A stretch of DNA of 8,218 nucleotides from NCBI GenBank assembly GCA_947589725.1, contig CANQCQ010000040.1, forward strand, positions 1-8,218, written 5' to 3'. This document shows, one piece after another, positions 1 through 7,231 of this stretch. The notes under the pieces are model-generated. The model was not told the origin of the DNA and searched no databases. It was given only the letters and a program-made list of their open reading frames with translations. Position 1 is the stretch's first letter. Every line of letters begins with the position of its first letter. The DNA comes from an uncultured Bacilli bacterium (lineage in GTDB: Bacteria > Bacillota_I > Bacilli_A > RF39 > UBA660). A program made the translations under genes and the position numbers.

Positions 1-1824
1 AGTTTCTACAGAATTTGGGACGGTGATGGCAGAATGAGTACAGGTATAAGAAGTCAAATTGCACCAAAGGGATTACATTTTTCACCAAGTGATTTTGTAA
101 TAAGTGATAAATATGCTACTATTCTAACTGTTGTTTCATACCCAAAATACATCTCTCCTGGATATTTATCATCATTAACAAGTATGTCAGGTATTAAAGT
201 TGTTGTAAAACATATACCAGTACCTTTTTCAGAAATGTCAAAAATGTTAAATAAACAAGTAGCAGATTTGAAAGATAAATATCGAAATGAAAGAGATCAA
301 ACATTACGAGAAAGAATAAGACAAGATGCTGAAAGTCTAGAGTATTTTACTTCAATGTTAGCTGGATCACAAGCAAAAATTTTTGATTTTCAAATGCATA
401 TTATGATTACAGCTGATACAAAAGAAGAACTAGAATTAAAAAAAGTAAATGTTAAAAATTATTTAGATGCAATGGAATTGCGAGCAATACCTCTACGTTT
501 TGAACAAGAAAAAGTATTGAAATCAATAATACCAATCTTTCCTTCACAAGATGTTGAACAAAGAATTGGTACACCAATACCATCTGTTACTATTTCAGCA
601 ATGTATCCATTTATATTCGATAGTATAAAAGATCCTGGACTTTCTACATTACTTGGAGTTGATTTTTCAGGAGGAGTAATTCTATTTAATCAATTCCTAT
701 ACAAAATTAGAAAAGAAAATAATAGAAATAATGCCAACATGATAATTTTAGGTACATCTGGTTCAGGTAAATCAACAGCAGCAAAGTTGATGCTTAGAAC
801 TCATATAAGAAATGGCTGTCAAATAGTCATAATAGATCCAGAAGATGAATTCAGAGAAATTACTAATACTTTTGGAGGCGATACTGTCGATATCGGTAAA
901 GGTGGAGAATTTGGTCTTATTAATCCACTTGAAATAGTAATAGATGCCGATGAAGAAGAAATAGCTCAAGGATTAGGTCATTCTGTTATTACTAGAACTC
1001 TTCAATTTCTAAGAGGTTTTATGAAATATTATGATCCATCTATTGAAGAAGATGTTTTAAATATGTTTAGTGAAATAGTTCAAGATACATATAAGAGATT
1101 TGGAATAGATTATACATCTGATTTTACACATTTTACTTCTCAAGATTATCCAACCTTTAGTGATGTTTATGCAACAATTAGAGGAAGATTAATGTCAATA
1201 ACTGATCAAACTCAAGAAAGAGATATTCTAGAAAGACTTGAATTAAAAGTAAGACCAATAACAAGAGAATTAAAATTTTATTTTGATGGACATACAACTT
1301 TAAGAAAAGATAGTGACTTCATGGTATTTAATATTAAAGAATTAATGAATAGTGATTCAACTGTTAGAAATGCCTTATTCTTTAATGTTTTAAAATATGC
1401 TTGGGGATTATGTCTTGATTCAAGTGTAGACACAGTACTTATGGTAGATGAAGCTCATGTTCTTTTGGGTGATAGTAACGTTCAAGGAGCTGATTTCTTA
1501 GCTCAAGTACAAAGAAGAGCTAGAAAATACAATACAGGTACAATAATAATTACTCAACAACCAAGTGATTTCTCTAATCCACAAGTTATAACACAAGGTA
1601 AAGCAATATTTGATAATGCATCATATTATCTAATAATGGGACTTAGAAAACAAGCAACAGAAGATTTAGCTTTATTGATTGATTTGAATGAAAGTGAAAA
1701 AGAAAGTATTAAGCGTTATTCACAAGGAGAAGCATTATTTGTCTGTGGTAATAGACGTATGCGTATTAATGTTGCAGTAACAAAAGAAGAATTAGATTCA
1801 TTTGGATCTGGTGGAGGATTCTAA
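1..1824 (+). CDS. virB4: VirB4-family type IV secretion ATPase (5' end possibly cut by window edge)
   Basis: Cytoplasmic hexameric-type ATPase that energises assembly and transfer in conjugative T4SSs. Numbering from the ATG at base 34 (596 aa): residues 1 to about 200 look like the CagE/TrbE/VirB N-terminal region. Walker A GTSGSGKST is at 240-248, and Walker B VLMVDEAH ends at D472-E473-A474-H475. The following QRRARKYNTG (493-502) and TQQ (507-509) motifs are typical of VirB4. The reading frame is open back to base 1 (SFYRIWDGDGR precedes the Met) without a stop, so the protein may begin outside the window. However, GGTGAT at 22-27 lies 6 bases before ATG 34 and could serve as its ribosome site, so the start is unresolved. 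Length from ATG 34 is somewhat short for Gram-positive VirB4 proteins, which favours an upstream start. The next gene, the putative wall hydrolase, starts 26 bases downstream, matching the prgJ-prgK order of pCF10-like systems. Family call is firm; mobility of the element is inferred. Confidence 0.93.
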   Translation, partial: SFYRIWDGDGRMSTGIRSQIAPKGLHFSPSDFVISDKYATILTVVSYPKYISPGYLSSLTSMSGIKVVVKHIPVPFSEMSKMLNKQVADLKDKYRNERDQTLRERIRQDAESLEYFTSMLAGSQAKIFDFQMHIMITADTKEELELKKVNVKNYLDAMELRAIPLRFEQEKVLKSIIPIFPSQDVEQRIGTPIPSVTISAMYPFIFDSIKDPGLSTLLGVDFSGGVILFNQFLYKIRKENNRNNANMIILGTSGSGKSTAAKLMLRTHIRNGCQIVIIDPEDEFREITNTFGGDTVDIGKGGEFGLINPLEIVIDADEEEIAQGLGHSVITRTLQFLRGFMKYYDPSIEEDVLNMFSEIVQDTYKRFGIDYTSDFTHFTSQDYPTFSDVYATIRGRLMSITDQTQERDILERLELKVRPITRELKFYFDGHTTLRKDSDFMVFNIKELMNSDSTVRNALFFNVLKYAWGLCLDSSVDTVLMVDEAHVLLGDSNVQGADFLAQVQRRARKYNTGTIIITQQPSDFSNPQVITQGKAIFDNASYYLIMGLRKQATEDLALLIDLNESEKESIKRYSQGEALFVCGNRRMRINVAVTKEELDSFGSGGGF

Positions 1825-1840
1825 AATCAAAAAAAGAAGT

Positions 1841-1847
1841 AGGTGAT
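1841..1847 (+). promoter_or_regulatory. Ribosome binding site of the SpoIID/C39 gene
   Basis: AGGTGAT ends 3 bases before ATG 1851. It matches the downstream half of the full anti-Shine-Dalgarno complement (AAAGGAGGTGATC), so the short apparent spacing is normal. It fixes 1851 as the start. Confidence 0.7.
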
Positions 1848-1850
1848 TAA

Positions 1851-4184
1851 ATGTCAGAATATAAAAGCACTAGAAATAGAAATAATAACGATAGTGAAGA
1901 TCAAAATAGAGAAGAAAATCAATCATTTGCTTCTACTAGAAAAGAAGAAAAAGAAAAAGAAAGAGACTCTTCCAAAAAATTAGCTAAAACCGCTGCCAAA
2001 GGAGTTGCCACATATTATGCTGGTCCTGTAGGCGGAAAAGCAGTAGATAAAATAGCTAATACAAAAGCAGGAGATGCTATTCTAAATAAAGGCGGAGAAG
2101 CCTTAAATAGGATTCCTGGAGTGAAAAAAGCTGCTAAAAAATTAGATGATTCTGGGCTTATAGATAAAGCAGATAAATCAATAGATTTAATTGGAGCAGC
2201 AGGAGGGGGAGGAGCACCAGATACAGTTCCACATAATAATGTAAAAGCAGGTAGTGAAGGAACTGATAAAATAGGAGGAAGCTCTTCTAATAATGAAGGG
2301 GGTTCCTCTTTTTTAAATAATTCAAATAATCCTAAAAACAATGAAAATGATTCTGATAGTAATGACAAAGAAAATACAGTTTTAGGTGGTAAAATTAAAA
2401 TACCAATGGTAGTAAAAATAGCTGGTTTGACACTTGCTCCAGTTCTACTATTATTCATTATTATAATGATAGTTACATCTACCATAGGAGGAGCTATAAA
2501 TAATTTTACAGACGCTATAGGTTTAAGTAAATTATTAGGATTGCCATCTGGAGATTATACATCAGAAACTATATCTGAAGATGCCAAAAGATTATATTCA
2601 AGAATAGAAGATGTAGTAAAAGAATCAGAAAAAAAGGGTAAAATTGTTGATCCATTAAAATTGCTTGCTGTTTTTAGCATAGCTAATTATTATAATTCTG
2701 ATTATGATTATAATTATATGAATACTAGTAGATTAACAAAAATTGCTGATGCGATGTTTATCTACGATAAAGAAACTAAAGAATATTATTATTCTGAAGA
2801 TTCATTTAGAAATAAATTAAAAAATGAAATTTTTTATGAATTATTTCCTAAAAAATCAGAAGGTACTAGAGAAAAATATACAGATGAAGTTTTTGAGTAT
2901 ATAACAAAATATTATGAAATGATAGAATATAACCCAGCAACATATTGTTCACCAACTAGTACTTGTACATATTCTTCTAACGGAGTTTATATTTATGGTA
3001 AAGGAAACATAATTCAAAATATAAACTTTTCAAATATCAAAGTTAGACTTATGGAGTCAGGAGTTGCTGATAATCATGATTATGGTGGAACTTTTGGTAA
3101 ACCTTTAGAAGGAGAAGAACTAGTAGATTTTGAAAAATATATTTTAGGAGTCGCTTATGCAGAAATTGGAACAAATGCTCCAGATGAAGCTATAAAAGCT
3201 CAAATGATTGCATCAAGAAGCTATATACTTGCAAGACCAACTGACATGGGTGATTGGAGAACAATTACAAAAGAAGGAGACAATTGGATAATTCAAGTAG
3301 CATCTAGTACTCAAGATCAAGTATATTGTGATCCAGACCGAGGTTGCTCATCTAATGATGGACAATGGGGAATGATTCATAGTGGACAAGATTATAATAC
3401 TGGTTATAGTAAACCTCCATTAGCAGCAAACTCAAGACTAAGAACTTTAGCAAATGAAACTGCTGGAGAAGTTTTAACAAATTCTCAAGGGTATATTATA
3501 TATTCAGGATTTAAACAACAAGAGCAAGATCAAATGATACAATTAGCAAATAATGGTTATAATTATAAACAAATATTAATGCAAATTTATAATAGTTCTA
3601 CTAATCCATATGGAGCAAGCGACATACAAAAAATGACATGTACAAATATTAATTCTATGTGTACTAATGCAGTTACTGGAGATTTTGCTTCATGGAAACA
3701 ATTTCAAGGACCATGGATTAATGTTGCTATGGGTGGTAGTGGTAAAACTATACGACAAATCGGTTGCTTAGCTACCTCAATTGCCATGCAAATAGCTAGA
3801 AGTGGAGTACCAACAAACATTCAAGGAGAATTTAATCCAGGAACATTTGTAGAATTTTTAAATTCTCATGGTGGATTTGATGGTGGAGGTAATTTAATAT
3901 GGAATGGTGTAACAACAGCAGCTCCATCATTTAGATTTAATTCTAGAAATTACGTAACTGGTCAGAGTAGAGAACAAAAATACAATACCCTAGTAAATTT
4001 ATTAAATCAAGGTTGCTACACTGTTGCCGAAGTAAAAGGAAATACTGGTCAACACTGGGTTGCTATTGCTTCTGCTCAAAATGGAGAAGTTTCTATGATG
4101 GATCCAGGAAGTAATTCAACTAATTTATGGGCACAATATAATTGGAATAATACAAGCCAATTTGTCTGCTTTAAAATTGGATAG
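1851..4184 (+). CDS. T4SS-associated membrane protein with SpoIID/LytB-like and C39-like cysteine peptidase domains
   Basis: Probable peptidoglycan-remodelling component of the secretion system (VirB1/PrgK position). Seen in the 777-aa product: a charged N-terminus (1-42); a Gly/Ala/Lys-rich segment (about 43-120); an Asn/Ser/Gly linker (to about 180); one transmembrane helix (about 190-212) after Lys-rich KIKI, so the C-terminal part should be outside; and an unrecognised region (about 213-410). Next comes a SpoIID/LytB-like domain (about 415-585) with FEKYILGVAYAEIG, where E438 aligns with the family's catalytic Glu, then AIKAQMIASRSYIL and the terminal NNGYNYKQILMQIY. The usual GHGxGMSQ-type motif is missing. 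Residues about 612-777 resemble Peptidase_C39_2: GGSGKTIRQIGC with C639, QHWVAIA with H735, and MMDPGS with D751, giving a plausible Cys-His-Asp triad. Exported cysteines other than C639 come as four pairs. It follows VirB4 and overlaps the next gene's ribosome site. The peptidase could cut wall peptides or a protein; the substrate is not shown. Confidence 0.85.
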   Translation: MSEYKSTRNRNNNDSEDQNREENQSFASTRKEEKEKERDSSKKLAKTAAKGVATYYAGPVGGKAVDKIANTKAGDAILNKGGEALNRIPGVKKAAKKLDDSGLIDKADKSIDLIGAAGGGGAPDTVPHNNVKAGSEGTDKIGGSSSNNEGGSSFLNNSNNPKNNENDSDSNDKENTVLGGKIKIPMVVKIAGLTLAPVLLLFIIIMIVTSTIGGAINNFTDAIGLSKLLGLPSGDYTSETISEDAKRLYSRIEDVVKESEKKGKIVDPLKLLAVFSIANYYNSDYDYNYMNTSRLTKIADAMFIYDKETKEYYYSEDSFRNKLKNEIFYELFPKKSEGTREKYTDEVFEYITKYYEMIEYNPATYCSPTSTCTYSSNGVYIYGKGNIIQNINFSNIKVRLMESGVADNHDYGGTFGKPLEGEELVDFEKYILGVAYAEIGTNAPDEAIKAQMIASRSYILARPTDMGDWRTITKEGDNWIIQVASSTQDQVYCDPDRGCSSNDGQWGMIHSGQDYNTGYSKPPLAANSRLRTLANETAGEVLTNSQGYIIYSGFKQQEQDQMIQLANNGYNYKQILMQIYNSSTNPYGASDIQKMTCTNINSMCTNAVTGDFASWKQFQGPWINVAMGGSGKTIRQIGCLATSIAMQIARSGVPTNIQGEFNPGTFVEFLNSHGGFDGGGNLIWNGVTTAAPSFRFNSRNYVTGQSREQKYNTLVNLLNQGCYTVAEVKGNTGQHWVAIASAQNGEVSMMDPGSNSTNLWAQYNWNNTSQFVCFKIG

Positions 4185-4188
4185 GAGG
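4183..4188 (+). promoter_or_regulatory. Ribosome binding site overlapping the upstream stop codon
   Basis: A perfect AGGAGG shares its first two bases with the TAG stop (4182-4184) of the SpoIID/C39 gene and sits 4 bases before ATG 4193. The overlap suggests the two genes are co-transcribed and probably translationally coupled. Confidence 0.75.
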
Positions 4189-4192
4189 AAAA

Positions 4193-4966
4193 ATGAAAAG
4201 TAAAAAAATATATATATTTTTAATAATAATTCTCATAGTATTTTTCCTTCTTATGTATTTTTTAATAGGTAAAAATTCAATTGAGAAACAAAATCAAACA
4301 TTGACAATATTAACAGGAGAAGATACTATATTTGAGTATTCAAACAATCAGTGGAAACAAGAAAAAGAACATATTGATGACTACAATTGGTCAAAGTTTT
4401 CTATTTATTTGAATGATAAATATATAGGTAAAAATTATGTATGGCATGATGATAAATGGTATATCTTTGATGAAAATAAAAATGCTATAAATTATACAGA
4501 TAAATTTTTAGGAATTAATTCAAATTTTCAAGTAAAAGTAAAAGAATTTAATAGTATAGACAACACAAATAAAAATATTGTTCAAGAAGTTTTAAAAAGC
4601 AATAATTTGCCAGTTGACTCTAACTTAACTCTTAATTCTATTACATCTATTGATTTAGATAATGATAATAAAGAAGAAGCAATTTACATTATATCAAATA
4701 CATTTCCTGAAGATTCTGAACCAAAAACTATCTTTTCTTATGTTTTTATGGTTGATGATAATAACATCTATTATATCTATAAATATAATGAAAAAGTTGA
4801 CTATTATAGTGGTTGCAGACCTTATTTAAATTCTTTACTTGATATAGATAATGATAATAAATATGAGATTTTGCTTTCATGTTCACCATATAGCACACAA
4901 AATCCTATCAATTATTTATATAAATTAAGTGATAATGAGTTTAAATTGTTAATTTCCAACGAATAA
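4193..4966 (+). CDS. N-anchored extracytoplasmic protein with two DxDxDxxxE loops, unknown function
   Basis: I do not recognise a named family for this 257-aa protein. Residues about 5-25 form one strongly hydrophobic helix after MKSKK, consistent with an uncleaved membrane anchor or signal peptide. No lipobox Cys is present. The remaining roughly 230 residues should be outside the membrane. Two near-identical acidic loops, DLDNDNKEE (154-162) and DIDNDNKYE (217-225), have the DxDxDxxxE spacing of calcium-binding FG-GAP/VCBS or EF-hand-like loops, each followed by a beta-type strand (AIYII, ILLSC). The only two cysteines, C208 and C230, flank the second loop and could form a disulfide. The gene is tightly coupled to the SpoIID/C39 gene and lies where pCF10-like operons place a VirB8-like protein (PrgL). 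The anchor-plus-soluble-domain layout fits that role, but I see no VirB8 sequence motif. A surface or accessory cargo protein is the alternative. Confidence 0.7.
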   Translation: MKSKKIYIFLIIILIVFFLLMYFLIGKNSIEKQNQTLTILTGEDTIFEYSNNQWKQEKEHIDDYNWSKFSIYLNDKYIGKNYVWHDDKWYIFDENKNAINYTDKFLGINSNFQVKVKEFNSIDNTNKNIVQEVLKSNNLPVDSNLTLNSITSIDLDNDNKEEAIYIISNTFPEDSEPKTIFSYVFMVDDNNIYYIYKYNEKVDYYSGCRPYLNSLLDIDNDNKYEILLSCSPYSTQNPINYLYKLSDNEFKLLISNE

Positions 4967-5006
4967 ATAATGACAGTTTTACAAAGTTAAGTTATAATAA
5001 TGACAG
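4966..5006 (+). repeat. Pair of 11-bp direct repeats flanking the promoter
   Basis: AATAATGACAG occurs at 4966-4976 and again at 4996-5006, exactly 30 bases apart (about three helical turns). The first copy contains the -35 box; the second overlaps the end of the -10 box and the probable transcription start. This could be a tandem operator for a regulator of the coupling-protein gene, or a remnant of a small duplication. Confidence 0.55.
4970..4998 (+). promoter_or_regulatory. SigA-type promoter for the VirD4 gene
   Basis: A -35 box ATGACA (4970-4975, five of six matches to TTGACA) and a perfect -10 box TATAAT (4993-4998) are separated by exactly 17 bases. They lie in the 55-base gap before the coupling-protein gene, with the ribosome site AAAGGA at 5007-5012 just downstream. 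In AT-rich DNA chance TATAAT hits are common, but spacing, position and -35 agree here. A start site near 5005 would give a very short leader. Confidence 0.6.
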
Positions 5007-5021
5007 AAAGGAAGTAGTAAA

Positions 5022-7217
5022 ATGAAATTTAAATTTCGTGTAGACAAAAATGATTTGACAGTATTTATAATATTTGCCATTTTTCTACTTTATATTGTCG
5101 CAATAGGAATAGTAAATTTGTCAACATTTGCTCAAGAGGGCACATTATCTGGACTTAATCCATTACCTGCTTTTAGTCCTGAATTTATTTGGGATACCTT
5201 AGTAATTTATATACTATGTTTAGGTGGCTTATTTATCAGTGTTAATTCATACTTTTTTGATAGAGAAAAAGGTTTTGGTTTAACTACAGAGAAAAAAGAT
5301 AAGGGATATTCTAGATGGGCAAAAGAAAAGGAAATAAAATCAGAACTTGAAATGGTTGAAATTAAACAACCAAAAGCAGATGTTGCTGGAATACCACTAA
5401 TTTTAAATGAAAAAGAAATGTGGGTTGATGATAGTGAATATCATTCTTTAGTAATAGGAGCAACTGGATCTGGTAAAACTCAAACTGTGATTTTACCACA
5501 AGTACATTCTCTTGCCAAAGCTCATGAATCTATGATTATAACAGATCCTAAAGGTGAAATATATGAAAAAACAAGCAATATGCTTAGAGCTAAAGGATAT
5601 GAGATATTACTTTTAAATTTCCGTGATCCTCAAAATGGTAATTCATGGAATCCAATGACATTACCATATCAAATGTATAAAAGTGGAAATCAAGATAAAG
5701 CAATTGAGTTACTTGATGATTTAGCTCTCAACATTCTTTATGATGAATCAAATAAAAATCAAGATCCATTTTGGGAAAAAACTTCTGCTGATTACTTCTC
5801 AGGAGTAGCATTAGGTTTATTTGAAGATGCTAAAGAAGATGAAATAAACATTAATAGTATTTCATTAGTAACAACAGTAGGAGAAGATAAATTTGGTGGT
5901 TCTACTTATATGCAAGAATATTTTGCTGCTAAAGATCCTGCCAGTGCTGCTGCTATTAATGCATCAAGTACAATAACTGCTCCTAATGAAACTAAAGGTA
6001 GTATTTTATCTGTTTTTAGAGGTAAAGTAAAAATATTTGCTTCTCGTGATAATTTAAGTGAAATGCTATCATACAGTGATATTAATCTTGAAAGTATTGG
6101 AGAAAAGCCAACTGCTGTATTTGTTGTTATTCAAGATGAAAAGAAAACTTATCATTCATTAGTAACAATATTCTTAAAACAAGTATATGAAACATTAATA
6201 TCATCTGCTCAAAAACATGGTGGAAAATTACCTATAAGAACTAATTTCTTACTAGATGAATTTGCTAATATGCCCCCATTAAAAGATGTAACTACTATGA
6301 TAACAGCAGCTCGTTCGAGAAGAATAAGATTTACTATGATAATTCAAAACTTTGCTCAATTAGATGCAGTATATGGTAAAGAAGAAGCAGAAACAATTAG
6401 AGGTAATTGTGGAAATATAATTTATTTAATTACTACAGAATTAAAAGCTCTTGAAGAAATTTCAAAGATGTGTGGAGAAGAAAAATCTAAAAAAGATGAT
6501 AAAACTGCTTCAACACCTTTAGTTACAGTTTCTGATTTACAAAGAATGAAAAAATTCGAAGTAATAATCTTACGTATGAGAAAACAACCTTTTAGAACAA
6601 AATTTACTCCATATTATCAATTAGATTGGGGAAAATCATATCCTCCAGCTAAATATCCTACTAGAGCAAAAAGAGAGGTTCATACTTTTGATATTAAAGA
6701 ATTTGTAAAAGCCCAAAAGAAAAAGAAATTATTAGATATGATGAGGCAAGCAGAATTAGATGATGATTCAACTATTGAAGAAAATATAGACATGCCAGAA
6801 CCTAAAGTTATGCCATTTAATAAAATTGCCGATGAAAACTTCAGAGATTTCTTATCCCATAAAGGTTATGGATCAAGTTTAGTTGATAAAAAAGAACAGC
6901 TAACTTCATTTAATCCTATGCCATTTAAAGAAAGTTCTAGTATATTAGATGCTCAACAAAATAAAGAATTTAATGAGTCTACAAATGATGATGAAACAGA
7001 CGATGATTTAGGATTTGATGTTGATGAATTAGTTAAAAAGATAGATGCTAAAATAGCTGAACTTGAAGAGGAAGAAAGACGAGAAAAAGAAAAACAAAAA
7101 GAAGAACAATTAGCTAATAGTCAAAAAGCAAAAGAAGTTGAAGAAGAGTCTAATAGTATTGAATTAAATGATGATTTAGATGACGATGATTTTTTTGATG
7201 ATTTCTTTGATAATTAG
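5022..7217 (+). CDS. virD4: VirD4/TraG-type type IV secretion coupling ATPase
   Basis: Inner-membrane coupling protein that recruits the relaxase-DNA complex or protein substrates to the T4SS channel. In the 731-aa product, two transmembrane helices (about 12-32 and 57-79) flank a short external loop. Walker A is GATGSGKT at 146-153, followed by TDPKGEIYEKTSNML. The helical all-alpha region carries FWEKTSADYFSGVALGLFEDA. Walker B is FLLDEFANMPPL with D412-E413, the sensor-like IIQNFAQL has Q442, and RGNCGNIIYLIT ends the core. This order is diagnostic of TraG/VirD4 proteins. The tail from about 655 is very acidic, with a predicted coiled coil (about 671-711) ending in repeated DDFF; such tails are expected to contact substrates or partners. 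AAAGGA (5007-5012) sets the start at 5022, and a separate promoter lies upstream. The gene is complete, and the next gene starts 14 bases later. Confidence 0.95.
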   Translation: MKFKFRVDKNDLTVFIIFAIFLLYIVAIGIVNLSTFAQEGTLSGLNPLPAFSPEFIWDTLVIYILCLGGLFISVNSYFFDREKGFGLTTEKKDKGYSRWAKEKEIKSELEMVEIKQPKADVAGIPLILNEKEMWVDDSEYHSLVIGATGSGKTQTVILPQVHSLAKAHESMIITDPKGEIYEKTSNMLRAKGYEILLLNFRDPQNGNSWNPMTLPYQMYKSGNQDKAIELLDDLALNILYDESNKNQDPFWEKTSADYFSGVALGLFEDAKEDEININSISLVTTVGEDKFGGSTYMQEYFAAKDPASAAAINASSTITAPNETKGSILSVFRGKVKIFASRDNLSEMLSYSDINLESIGEKPTAVFVVIQDEKKTYHSLVTIFLKQVYETLISSAQKHGGKLPIRTNFLLDEFANMPPLKDVTTMITAARSRRIRFTMIIQNFAQLDAVYGKEEAETIRGNCGNIIYLITTELKALEEISKMCGEEKSKKDDKTASTPLVTVSDLQRMKKFEVIILRMRKQPFRTKFTPYYQLDWGKSYPPAKYPTRAKREVHTFDIKEFVKAQKKKKLLDMMRQAELDDDSTIEENIDMPEPKVMPFNKIADENFRDFLSHKGYGSSLVDKKEQLTSFNPMPFKESSSILDAQQNKEFNESTNDDETDDDLGFDVDELVKKIDAKIAELEEEERREKEKQKEEQLANSQKAKEVEEESNSIELNDDLDDDDFFDDFFDN

Positions 7218-7225
7218 AAAGGAGA
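7218..7225 (+). promoter_or_regulatory. Ribosome binding site of the frameshifted exported-protein gene
   Basis: AAAGGAGA begins at the base after the VirD4 stop codon and ends 6 bases before ATG 7232. It is a strong, normally spaced site, so the last gene is probably co-transcribed with the coupling-protein gene. Confidence 0.7.
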
Positions 7226-7231
7226 ATATAT

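Noticed and set aside
772..969. Minus-strand open frame inside the VirB4 gene (65 aa)
   Set aside because: It lies wholly within the VirB4 Walker A region, has no ribosome site worth noting and encodes low-complexity hydrophobic sequence; it is a shadow of the plus-strand gene.
2015..2485. Minus-strand open frame of 156 aa opposite the SpoIID/C39 gene
   Set aside because: It mirrors the Gly/Ala-rich, linker and membrane regions of the plus-strand gene, giving a Pro/Ser/Leu-rich artefact. The plus-strand gene has a good ribosome site and recognisable domains.
2694..2720. AT-rich GATTAT/AATTAT repetition encoding a Tyr/Asn/Asp run
   Set aside because: Short and imperfect, inside a coding region, and ordinary for a genome this AT-rich; not a meaningful repeat array.
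3729..3752. GGSGKT in the SpoIID/C39 protein looks like a Walker A P-loop
   Set aside because: The required Gly four residues before the GKT glycine is Ala (626), the segment is extracytoplasmic, and it matches the glycine-rich lead-in to the catalytic Cys of C39-like peptidases.
4967..5021. Terminator between the small anchored-protein gene and virD4
   Set aside because: No GC-rich inverted repeat followed by a T run is visible; the spacer is better explained by a promoter and direct repeats.
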